Source of the DNA: Bacteroidales bacterium UBA6192
GTDB taxonomy: Bacteria > Bacteroidota > Bacteroidia > Bacteroidales > F082
Assembly: GCA_002422725.1 (NCBI GenBank)
Contig: DITE01000029.1
Span: 35,166-73,312 of the forward strand
DNA: 38,147 bases
Direction of reading: 5' to 3'
Shown piece after piece: positions 8,319-16,088 of this stretch (positions within the stretch are counted from its first letter, which is position 1; every line of letters starts with the position of its first letter). The notes under the pieces are model-generated. The model saw only the letters and a list, made by a program, of their open reading frames with translations. It did not search any database and had not been told where the DNA came from. The position numbers and the translations under genes were made by a program.

Positions 8319-11300
8319 TTATTTGTAATTCAGGTTTGCATTGAGCAGCCTTTCGGCATCGGCAAGCGACATGCCTTTGCGGACAGCATAATCGAGCAGC
8401 TGGTCGAGGCTAATTTTGCCCACATTAAAATACTGTGCATCGGGCTGCGCAAAATAAAATCCGCTTACAGCAGCTGGCGGATACATAGCGTAATTCTCCG
8501 TCAATTTCACACCGGTGTGTTGTTCAGCTTGCAGAAGCTTGAACAATACCTGCTTTTCGGAATGCTCCGGACAGGCCGGATAGCCTGGGGCAGGCCTGAT
8601 GCCTTGATATTCTTCGGCAAGCATATCAGCATAACTGATGTTTTCGTCGCTTGAATAACCCCAGATTTCTGTTCTGACTTTGTGGTGGAGAAACTCGGCA
8701 AAGGCTTCGGCAAGTCGGTCGGCCAGCACTTTAACCATGATGGCACTGTAGTCGTCGTGGTTGGCTTCAAACTGTTTGACCAATATATCTGATCCATGTC
8801 CGGCAGTTACAACAAAAGCGCCCAGATAATCACTGACCGGTGAGTCGGCCGGCGCGATAAAGTCGGACAGGCATAAGTTGGGAATTCCTGATTTTTTCTC
8901 TTGCTGGTTTCGTAGAAATTCGAAGGTGGCGAGTTTTTTACTTCCCTGAACATCGAAAACCTCCACGCTATCGTCTTTGGAAGCAGCCGGGAATATGCCC
9001 ACAACTGCCTTGGCTGTCAACAAATTGCCTGCAACAATACTATTCAGCATACAGATGGCGTCATCATAGAGTTTGCGGGCTTCTTCGCCTTTTTCAGGAT
9101 CGTTGAATATTAGCGGGTATTTGCCACTTATCCGCCACGAATGGAAGAAGAAAGTCCAGTCGATGTAAGGAATTAGCTGGTCGAGGGGCTGGTTACCGAT
9201 AATGGTTAAGCCCGGTTTTAGTGGTTTATAAGTAGTTGCTGCGTCGAAAACAGCTTTGTAACGGTTTTCTCTTGCTTTGTCGAGGCTGATATACCGATCA
9301 TCTTCCTTGCTGGCTATGTATTTCTGCCGCAGGTTTTCGTAGCGGTCGCTAATCTGGTTGAGGTAGGAAGACACTTTTTCCTTCGGTCCCATGAGGCTTG
9401 AGAGCACCTGGGTTACCTTGGATGCATCACGAACATGGATAACAGGCCGGTTTCGTGCCGGGGCAATTTTCACAGCTGTGTGCACCTCGCTGGTTGTTGC
9501 CCCGCCTATCAACAGCGGCCAATGGAGGCCGAGGCGGTCCATCTCGGCAGCCACATGCACCATTTCTTCGAGTGAAGGGGTAATTAGCCCGCTCAGGCCG
9601 ATCACATCAACCTTTTCGTCAATGGCAGTCTGCAGTATTTTTTCGGCTGGCACCATCACGCCCAGATCAATCACTTCGAAATTGTTGCAGGCAAGCACTA
9701 CACCAACAATATTTTTACCGATGTCATGCACATCGCCTTTAACAGTGGCCAGCAATATTTTACCTGCCGAACTCGAAGCGGTGGTTTTTTCGGCCTCGAT
9801 ATAGGGCAACAATATGGCTACCGCTTTTTTCATCACCCTTGCACTTTTAACAACCTGTGGGAGAAACATTTTCCCCGACCCAAACAAGTCGCCAACAATA
9901 CTCATCCCATCCATGAGCGGCCCTTCGATCACGTCCAATGCCCGTGGATAGAGCAAACGGGCTTCCAGAACATCTTCTTCAATAAAGTCGGTAATCCCTT
10001 TAATCAGCGAATGCGAAAGCCGTTTTCTGACATCTTCCAGACGCCATTGCAGCACAAGCTCTTCTTTCTGATCCTTAGCAGCATGAGTGGCAGCATACTT
10101 TAATATCCTTTCGGTTGCATCAGAGTGCCTGTTCAGAACAAGATCTTCGGTTAATGTGAGCAGATCGGGTGGGATTTCATCGTATATCTGCAACATACCC
10201 GGGTTTACAATTCCCATATCCATACCTGCTCTGATGGCGTGAAACAGGAATACGGAATGAATGGCTTCCCTCACTGTGTCGTTTCCCCTGAAGGAGAACG
10301 ATAAATTACTTACTCCGCCGCTAACCCTGGCAAAAGGCAAGTGTTTTCTGATCCATCGGGTGGCTTCGATATAGTCTACAGCATAATTGTTGTGCTCCTC
10401 AATACCTGTGCCAATGGCCAGGATGTTTGGGTCGAAGATGATGTCCTGAGGAGGAAATCCGAGTTGGTCAACAAGAATCGTATACGCTCTTTTACAAATA
10501 CTAATCTTTCTGTCGAAACCTGCTGCCTGCCCCTCTTCATCGAAAGCCATGACCACAACGGCAGCTCCATAACGTCTTATTTTTCGTGCCTGCTCCAAGA
10601 ATACATCTTCGCCCTCCTTGAGACTGATAGAGTTGACAATGGCTTTACCCTGCAGGCATTTGAGGCCGGCTTCGATCACCTCCCATTTTGATGAGTCGAT
10701 CATCACCGGAAGCCGTGCAATGTCGGGGTCGGACATCATCATGTTCAGAAAAGTTTCCATTTCGTAACGGCTATCAAGCAAACCATCGTCGAGATTCACA
10801 TCAATGATCTGTGCGCCACCTTCCACCTGATGACGGGCAATGCTAAGTGCTTCTTCATATTTCTTTTCGCGGATAAGCCGGGCAAACCTGATTGAACCGC
10901 TCACATTGGTACGTTCACCAATATTGATAAAGTTGCTTTCGGGACTCACCTTAACTACTTCTAGTCCGGTGAAAACGGTCTCGGGAAGTTTTTTAACAAT
11001 AGGCCGTATTGTGGCTTTTGCGGCCAGAGAGGCGAATTGGCGAATATGGTCGGGGGTTGTGCCGCAGCAGCCTCCAACTATGTTAACGTATTTGTGGCTG
11101 ATGAAATCGTGTATGTGGGCACCCATATCTTCGGGCGATTCGTCGTAGTCACCAAACTGGTTGGGCAGGCCTGCATTGGGGTAGGCGCTCACGGCAAAGG
11201 GTGCTTTGGCAGCCAGTTCCTCGATATAGGGCCGCATTTCTTTTGCTCCCAAAGCACAGTTAAGCCCTATACTCAACAGATCGAGGTGCGACACCGAATG

Positions 11301-11993
11301 CAAAAATGCTTCAACGGTCTGCCCCGACAGCGTCCTCCCGCTGGCATCGGTGATTGTTCCCGAAACCATGACCGGTAATGGATAACCCAGCTCATCCTGC
11401 AAGCGTGTAATGGCAAAAAGGGCAGCTTTGGCGTTCAATGTATCGAAGATTGTTTCGACCAACAACACATCGGCGCCACCATGAATCAGGGCGCTGGCTT
11501 GTTCATAATAATCTTCTACCAGCTGGTCGTAGGTTATGGCACGGTAGCCAGGGTTATTCACATCGGGCGACATGGAAGCTGTTTTGTTGGTCGGACCCAT
11601 TGCACCAGCTACGAACCTGGGTTTATCGGGATTCAGGGCCGTAAATTCATCGGCAGCCTGTCTGGCCAGTCTGGCCGCAGTCAGGTTGATGGCATAAACA
11701 TGCTCTTCGAGACCATAATCGGACTGTGATATCCTTGTTCCATTGAAGGTGTTGGTTTCGATGATATCTGACCCTGCTTCGAGGTATTGGCGGTGAATAT
11801 CGGAAACAATATCGGGACGCGTCAGGCAAAGTAGGTCGTTGTTACCTTTCAGGTCGCGGGGATGATCTCTGAAATGCTCACCGCGATAATCGGCTTCAGT
11901 GAGCTTATACCGCTGTATCATCGTGCCCATAGCACCATCGAGCACCATTACCCTGTTTTGGAGTACTTCCCTTATGGAGGTTTTTGTTGACAT
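8319..11993 (-). CDS. metH: Cobalamin-dependent methionine synthase
   Basis: A full-length 1224-residue MetH that transfers a methyl group from 5-methyl-THF via cobalamin to homocysteine. Order of domains: homocysteine-binding barrel (about 1-330, start VLDGAMGTMIQRY, zinc Cys residues in GLNCALG and GGCCGTTPDH), pterin-binding barrel (about 350-620, INIGERTNVSGS), cap plus B12-binding Rossmann domain (about 640-880; KGDVHDIGKNIVG with the cobalt-ligand His about 756), and the C-terminal AdoMet reactivation domain (about 900-1224; YSSDENISYADMLAEEYQGI, RPAPGYPACPEHSEK). Presence of the last domain means the enzyme is self-reactivating with flavodoxin and SAM. The ATG at 11991-11993 is preceded by a SAM-I riboswitch; metF follows. 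Confidence 0.98.
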   Translation of the reverse strand: MSTKTSIREVLQNRVMVLDGAMGTMIQRYKLTEADYRGEHFRDHPRDLKGNNDLLCLTRPDIVSDIHRQYLEAGSDIIETNTFNGTRISQSDYGLEEHVYAINLTAARLARQAADEFTALNPDKPRFVAGAMGPTNKTASMSPDVNNPGYRAITYDQLVEDYYEQASALIHGGADVLLVETIFDTLNAKAALFAITRLQDELGYPLPVMVSGTITDASGRTLSGQTVEAFLHSVSHLDLLSIGLNCALGAKEMRPYIEELAAKAPFAVSAYPNAGLPNQFGDYDESPEDMGAHIHDFISHKYVNIVGGCCGTTPDHIRQFASLAAKATIRPIVKKLPETVFTGLEVVKVSPESNFINIGERTNVSGSIRFARLIREKKYEEALSIARHQVEGGAQIIDVNLDDGLLDSRYEMETFLNMMMSDPDIARLPVMIDSSKWEVIEAGLKCLQGKAIVNSISLKEGEDVFLEQARKIRRYGAAVVVMAFDEEGQAAGFDRKISICKRAYTILVDQLGFPPQDIIFDPNILAIGTGIEEHNNYAVDYIEATRWIRKHLPFARVSGGVSNLSFSFRGNDTVREAIHSVFLFHAIRAGMDMGIVNPGMLQIYDEIPPDLLTLTEDLVLNRHSDATERILKYAATHAAKDQKEELVLQWRLEDVRKRLSHSLIKGITDFIEEDVLEARLLYPRALDVIEGPLMDGMSIVGDLFGSGKMFLPQVVKSARVMKKAVAILLPYIEAEKTTASSSAGKILLATVKGDVHDIGKNIVGVVLACNNFEVIDLGVMVPAEKILQTAIDEKVDVIGLSGLITPSLEEMVHVAAEMDRLGLHWPLLIGGATTSEVHTAVKIAPARNRPVIHVRDASKVTQVLSSLMGPKEKVSSYLNQISDRYENLRQKYIASKEDDRYISLDKARENRYKAVFDAATTYKPLKPGLTIIGNQPLDQLIPYIDWTFFFHSWRISGKYPLIFNDPEKGEEARKLYDDAICMLNSIVAGNLLTAKAVVGIFPAASKDDSVEVFDVQGSKKLATFEFLRNQQEKKSGIPNLCLSDFIAPADSPVSDYLGAFVVTAGHGSDILVKQFEANHDDYSAIMVKVLADRLAEAFAEFLHHKVRTEIWGYSSDENISYADMLAEEYQGIRPAPGYPACPEHSEKQVLFKLLQAEQHTGVKLTENYAMYPPAAVSGFYFAQPDAQYFNVGKISLDQLLDYAVRKGMSLADAERLLNANLNYK

Positions 11994-12112
11994 ATTCTTA
12001 ATTGTTGTTGATCGTGAATACCACTTAACACAAACAATCGGCTAACCAAACATTTGGCTAACGCAAGTTGTTCACGGACATCAGTAATTCACAAAGCATT
12101 GAACACTCGTTT

Positions 12113-12233
12113 AATTTATAATCTCCGGCCCGATTGTCATCAAGTCGGATTAGGTTTTAGCACCACTCCTGCAAGTGCAGGAAGGTTGCTAGGGCTTCGC
12201 AGAGCCTAGTCTCTCCACCCTTCTTTATAAATC
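12113..12233 (-). promoter_or_regulatory. SAM-I (S-box) riboswitch upstream of metH
   Basis: Read on the minus strand, the conserved S-box core is clear: GGTGGAGAGACTAGGCTC, then GAAGCCCTAGCAACC, a hairpin CTGCacttGCAG, then GGTGCTAAAACCTAATCC. The basal P1 helix is formed by ATTTATAA (12225-12232) and TTATAAAT (12114-12121), a perfect 8-bp pairing across the element. The invariant GGTGGAG, the kink-turn region and the GCAACC segment are all in order. It lies 120 bases before the metH start. S-box RNAs bind S-adenosylmethionine and repress methionine-synthesis genes. I do not see an obvious intrinsic terminator between it and metH, so control of translation or a less obvious expression platform is likely. 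Confidence 0.93.
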
Positions 12234-12276
12234 AAAAGGCCTTTTGTTGAGGAAGGACATTTTGAAATACGCGGGA

Positions 12277-12284
12277 CAAAAGTA
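12277..12284 (-). promoter_or_regulatory. Putative -7 promoter element of the riboswitch-metH-metF unit
   Basis: TACTTTTG on the minus strand matches TAnnTTTG and would start transcription near 12270, about 37 bases before the P1 helix of the riboswitch. No TTG is seen at -33. Confidence 0.5.
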
Positions 12285-12504
12285 AGAAAATTATCATTTG
12301 TGAGATCATTGTTTAGAAAGATTCTAAATTAAGCAGGTATTCATTGTGAATCAACATTTTGTCATCTTCACTTCAGCCCGAAACAATCTGGTCAATATGA
12401 TTTTTCACTAATGGCGCTTGTTTTTTCTTACTTGACTTGTTTTAATCTTGGAAGCGTTACCTGCAAAGCAAAGTGTGCAAAGTGAAGTTGAATGAAACAA
12501 ATAT

Positions 12505-12535
12505 TTGTACTTCACCAGATAAATTTCTATCTTTG
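12505..12535 (+). promoter_or_regulatory. Promoter of the yceD-rpmF-plsX-fabH cluster
   Basis: TTG (12505-12507), 20 bases, then TATCTTTG (12528-12535): a complete Bacteroidota -33/-7 promoter. The start of transcription would be near 12542, inside the region that a longest-frame call assigns to the yceD coding region, which therefore decides the start of that gene. Confidence 0.8.
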
Positions 12536-12559
12536 CCGCCCAATTTTAAGTGCGTAGCC

Positions 12560-13078
12560 TTGAATTACTTTCGAGAATTTTTATTGCCCATAGGTGGCCT
12601 TCCCGTAGGAACACAGCCCTATTCGTTCGACATAGGGAGGGAGTTTTTTGCCCTGACCGAGGCTTCGGAAATAATCGATGGCCAGGTGAAAGTGGCTCTA
12701 GAACTCTCGAAGCAGGAAGGCATGATCGCCCTTAACTTTGTTATTGCCGGCGAAGTAATAGTTGCCTGCGATCGCTGTCTCGACGATTGCGCACAGCACA
12801 TTGAAGGGGAATACAAGCTTATTCTGAAATACGGTGATCATTTCGAAGAAGAATCCGACGAAGTGCTCATCATTCCACTCGAACAGCATCAGTTTGATAT
12901 CAGCAGACTACTCTATGAATACATTGTTTTGCTGATGCCCATGAAGAGGGTTCATCCCGATGATGCCCAGGGCCATCCCACTTGTAACAAAGAGGTGTTA
13001 AAACGATTGGAAGAACACCGTGCTCCTGCTGAGCCCGATCCAAGATGGGAAATACTCAAACAGATTAAAACCGATTAA
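12560..13078 (+). CDS. yceD: YceD/DUF177 family protein (23S rRNA accumulation)
   Basis: A small DUF177 protein; homologues sit next to rpmF and are needed for normal 23S rRNA levels in some bacteria. The conserved paired cysteines CDRCLDD and the later acidic stretch HFEEESDEVLIIPLEQ are visible. The frame stays open to an ATG at 12473, but a consensus promoter (-7 at 12528-12535) places transcription start near 12542, so the TTG at 12560 (LNYFREFLLPIGGLPVGTQP, 172 residues) is the most plausible start; residues before it look like translated promoter DNA. It is the first gene of the cluster and rpmF follows after 29 bases. Confidence 0.88.
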   Translation: MNYFREFLLPIGGLPVGTQPYSFDIGREFFALTEASEIIDGQVKVALELSKQEGMIALNFVIAGEVIVACDRCLDDCAQHIEGEYKLILKYGDHFEEESDEVLIIPLEQHQFDISRLLYEYIVLLMPMKRVHPDDAQGHPTCNKEVLKRLEEHRAPAEPDPRWEILKQIKTD

Positions 13079-13107
13079 TATATAGCTATCAATAAAATAA
13101 ACACATC

Positions 13108-13296
13108 ATGCCACATCCAAAACGCAGACATTCCAGCACAAGAAGAGACAAGAGAAGGACCCACGACAAGGCTGAAATGCCAAATCTGGCCAAATGCCCT
13201 TTAACAGGAGCCATCCATATATATCACAGAGCCTACTATGTTGATGGCAATCTGTATTACAAAGGAAAGCTTGTTATGGAAGGTGCAAAAGCCTGA
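13108..13296 (+). CDS. rpmF: 50S ribosomal protein L32
   Basis: A 62-residue basic protein with the L32 signature MPHPKRRHSSTRRDKRRTHD followed by LAKCPLTGAIHIYHRAYYVD. Only one cysteine remains of the four-cysteine zinc site of the C+ type, so this is the zinc-free (C-) form, usual in Bacteroidota. It lies between yceD and plsX as in many bacteria. Confidence 0.97.
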   Translation: MPHPKRRHSSTRRDKRRTHDKAEMPNLAKCPLTGAIHIYHRAYYVDGNLYYKGKLVMEGAKA

Positions 13297-13329
13297 CCAT
13301 TTGCTCACCGGTACATCAAATAAAGCCGC

Positions 13330-14283
13330 ATGCGCTTAGGCCTTGATGTTTCAGGTGGTGACTACGCACCACAGGCAACTCTCAACGCACTCACCATGCT
13401 TATCCCTGAATTTAGCAATGGGGAGTGTATTGTGCTGTTTGGCGATAAGCAAACCATACTGGCAAACATTGACCAGCAGTGGCTCGGTTCGGGCAAGGTG
13501 GATATAGTGCACTCACCCGAAGTCATCGAAATGGGGGAACAACCCAGCAAGGCTTTTCAAAAAAAAACCAATTCATCCATTAGCCGGGGCTTCGATTATC
13601 TGAGGCGCAACCTCATCGATTCGTTTGCCAGTGCAGGCAACAGCGGCGCCATGATGGTGGGTTCGGTGTATGCCATCAACACCATTCCGGGTGTGATCAG
13701 ACCTGCCAGTGTTGTGCTGATACCTAAAGTTGGTGGAGGAAACACCGTGCTGCTCGATGTTGGCACCAATCCCGATGCCAAATCCGATGTGTTGTATCAG
13801 TACGGGGTGCTCGGATCAAGCTATGCGAAATTTGTTCTGGGAATAGAAAATCCAAAAATTGGCCTTTTGAATATTGGTGAAGAAGAAAAAAAAGGCAATC
13901 TGAATGTGCAATCGGCTTACCAGCTGATGAAAGAATCGTCTGCTTTCAATTTTGTTGGCAACATCGAAGGCCGCGACCTCTTTGGCGAGAAAGCCGATGT
14001 GGTGGTTTGCGACGGCTTTGCAGGCAATATCGTGATCAAACAGATTGAAGGCATTTATTGGCTGATGCGTAAGCGCAACATGTTGGACGACTATTTCAGC
14101 AGATTCAATTACGAACTTTATGGTGGCAGCCCGATCATCGGAATCAACGGAACGGTTGTCATTGGCCATGGAATCAGTAGTCCCTTAGCCATCAAAAACA
14201 TGATGCTGCTTTCGAGAGAAATTGCTTATGCCCGCCTGCATGAAAAAATTCGTGAAGCCGTTTCCAGTTATGGCCAATCTTAA
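13330..14283 (+). CDS. plsX: Phosphate acyltransferase PlsX
   Basis: A 317-residue enzyme that converts acyl-ACP to acyl-phosphate, feeding phospholipid synthesis through PlsY. Family motifs are the start MRLGLDVSGGDYAPQATLNA, the switch segment GEQPSKAFQKKTNSS, FASAGNSGAMMVGSVY, VLLDVGTNPDAKSDVLYQYG, IGLLNIGEEEKKGN and VVVCDGFAGNIVIKQIEG. The length is slightly shorter than the usual 330-350 but nothing is missing. It starts 33 bases after rpmF and is followed by fabH. Confidence 0.97.
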   Translation: MRLGLDVSGGDYAPQATLNALTMLIPEFSNGECIVLFGDKQTILANIDQQWLGSGKVDIVHSPEVIEMGEQPSKAFQKKTNSSISRGFDYLRRNLIDSFASAGNSGAMMVGSVYAINTIPGVIRPASVVLIPKVGGGNTVLLDVGTNPDAKSDVLYQYGVLGSSYAKFVLGIENPKIGLLNIGEEEKKGNLNVQSAYQLMKESSAFNFVGNIEGRDLFGEKADVVVCDGFAGNIVIKQIEGIYWLMRKRNMLDDYFSRFNYELYGGSPIIGINGTVVIGHGISSPLAIKNMMLLSREIAYARLHEKIREAVSSYGQS

Positions 14284-14292
14284 AAATTAATC

Positions 14293-14300
14293 TAATTTTG
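14293..14300 (+). promoter_or_regulatory. Putative internal -7 element before fabH
   Basis: TAATTTTG matches TAnnTTTG and sits 30 bases before the fabH ATG in the plsX-fabH gap. No TTG at -33; could give extra fabH transcription or be a chance match in AT-rich DNA. Confidence 0.3.
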
Positions 14301-14330
14301 ACGCTTTTTAGCAAAGAAAGAAATCAAACC

Positions 14331-15323
14331 ATGATCAGAGCTGCAATTACCGGAATTCATGGATGGGTGCCTGAGTATGTACTTACCAATCAGGAACTCG
14401 AAACAATGGTTGACACCACCGATGAGTGGATTATGTCCAGAACAGGGATTAAGGAACGTCATATTTTAAAGGGCAAAGATAAGGGAACAAGTGTAATAGG
14501 CACACAAGCTGTCAAAGGTCTCCTTGAAAAAACAGGAACAAAACCCGAAGAAATCGACATGCTTATTTGTGCCACGGTTACGCCAGACATGCTGTTTCCG
14601 GCTACGGCAAACATCATCAGTCACAACTGTGGAATAAAAAACGCCTTCAGCTTCGATATGAATGCTGCCTGCTCCGGATTGCTTTATGCACTGGTTACGG
14701 CTTCCAAATTCGTTGAAAGCGGTTCACATAAAAAAGTAATTGTCGTGGGTGCCGACAAGATGTCATCGATTGTCGATTACACCGATCGCGCCACTTGTGT
14801 AATTTTTGGCGATGGTGGCGGGGCATTTCTGCTTGAACCAACAACTGAAGAACTTGGCATCATGGATTCGCTCATGCATACCGATGGCTCGGGTCTGCCC
14901 CACCTGCACCAGAAAGCCGGTGGCTCGATGAGACCACCTTCGCATGAAACCATTGATGCTCGGGAACATTTCATTCACCAGGAAGGTCAGGCAGTTTTTA
15001 AATTTGCCGTCACCAATATGGCTGATGTTGCAGTAGCCATCATGGAGAAAAACAAGCTGAAAGCAGAAGAGGTCGCCTGGCTGGTTCCCCATCAGGCCAA
15101 TATGCGCATTATCGATGCTACTGCCCGTCGCATGGGAATTCAAAAAGAACAGGTGATGATCAATATCGAGCGTTTCGGCAATACAACCAGCGGTACCTTA
15201 CCCCTTTGTGTATGGGAATGGGAAAGCCAGCTACGCAAGGGCGATAATATTGTCCTGGCAGCTTTTGGTGGCGGATTCACCTGGGGATCAATATGGCTCA
15301 AATGGGCTTATGATCCAAAATAG
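14331..15323 (+). CDS. fabH: 3-oxoacyl-ACP synthase III (KAS III)
   Basis: A 330-residue thiolase-fold enzyme that starts fatty acid synthesis by condensing acetyl-CoA with malonyl-ACP. Catalytic Cys114 lies in NAACSGLLYAL, the His in WLVPHQANMRI and the Asn in FGNTTSGTLPL, in the right order and spacing; DEWIMSRTGIKERH is the usual N-terminal segment. The frame is open upstream to 14298, but MIRAAITGIHGWVPEYV at 14331 matches family starts. It closes the yceD-rpmF-plsX-fabH cluster and is convergent with purN. Confidence 0.97.
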   Translation: MIRAAITGIHGWVPEYVLTNQELETMVDTTDEWIMSRTGIKERHILKGKDKGTSVIGTQAVKGLLEKTGTKPEEIDMLICATVTPDMLFPATANIISHNCGIKNAFSFDMNAACSGLLYALVTASKFVESGSHKKVIVVGADKMSSIVDYTDRATCVIFGDGGGAFLLEPTTEELGIMDSLMHTDGSGLPHLHQKAGGSMRPPSHETIDAREHFIHQEGQAVFKFAVTNMADVAVAIMEKNKLKAEEVAWLVPHQANMRIIDATARRMGIQKEQVMINIERFGNTTSGTLPLCVWEWESQLRKGDNIVLAAFGGGFTWGSIWLKWAYDPK

Positions 15324-15443
15324 TAAACCTGGTATTATATTCAGTTTTACGGGTCTTCATAGTCGATAAAATGGCTAACGCCTTTCAGTCTGCTTTACTC
15401 CTGCAACATATCATCCTTGAAAAACAAGATGAATGAGGCTATT

Positions 15444-16010
15444 TCATCCCAGGAGATATTGTTTGATCACCATTGGAAAGTATTCATGTTCAAGCTGATG
15501 AATGCGTCCGGCCAGCGAATGGGGAGTTTCATCCGGGTCAAGATCGATGGGTTGCTGAAACAATATCCGACCCTCGTCATAGTTTTCGTTAACCAAATGT
15601 ATGGTGATTCCCGACTTTTTCTCACGGGCCTTGATTACCGCTTCGTGCACTTTCATGCCATACATTCCTTTTCCGCCGTATTTGGGCAGCAAAGCCGGAT
15701 GTATGTTGATGATACTATTAGGGAAAGCCTGAAGCAGATAATCCGGAATCAGCCAAAGGAAACCGGCCAGAATAATCAGGTCAGTGCGAAAATCCTGCAG
15801 CGTCTTTGCTATTTCTTCCGATTTGTAAAAACTATTGCGGTCGATCATCACCAACGGTATGTTGTACTTTTCTGCTCTGACAATTACGCCTGCACCAGGC
15901 TTATTGCAAACGACTGCAGCAATTTCAATGGTTTCATCATCCATAAAATACTCTGCAATCCGTTGCATATTGGATCCACTGCCTGATGCAAAAATTACTA
16001 TTCGTTTCAT
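15444..16010 (-). CDS. purN: Phosphoribosylglycinamide formyltransferase
   Basis: A 188-residue formyl-THF-dependent transferase of purine synthesis (GAR to FGAR). Seen are the phosphate-binding start RIVIFASGSGSNMQRIAEYF, the catalytic region with INIHPALLPKYGGKGMYG (Asn-His of the active site) and the later Asp in VNENYDEGRILFQ. The ATG at 16008-16010 (MKRIVIF) is chosen over upstream codons because it matches family starts. A TATATTTG -7 element ends only four bases before this ATG, implying a very short leader or leaderless transcript. Confidence 0.96.
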   Translation of the reverse strand: MKRIVIFASGSGSNMQRIAEYFMDDETIEIAAVVCNKPGAGVIVRAEKYNIPLVMIDRNSFYKSEEIAKTLQDFRTDLIILAGFLWLIPDYLLQAFPNSIINIHPALLPKYGGKGMYGMKVHEAVIKAREKKSGITIHLVNENYDEGRILFQQPIDLDPDETPHSLAGRIHQLEHEYFPMVIKQYLLG

Positions 16011-16014
16011 GAAA

Positions 16015-16022
16015 CAAATATA
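16015..16022 (-). promoter_or_regulatory. Putative -7 promoter element of purN
   Basis: TATATTTG on the minus strand fits TAnnTTTG exactly; transcription would begin at or next to the purN ATG. No TTG at -33. Confidence 0.45.
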
Positions 16023-16088
16023 AACATAAGATTTGATGCAGCATAAATGCCAGTTGAAAACCACCTTGCCCCTTGAAGTAAAGACGAT

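Noticed and set aside
9391..9804. 137-residue plus-strand frame inside metH
   Set aside because: Antisense shadow of the B12-binding region of metH, which has full-length conserved coding sequence.
15417..15986. 189-residue plus-strand frame
   Set aside because: Antisense shadow of purN, whose motifs are intact on the minus strand.
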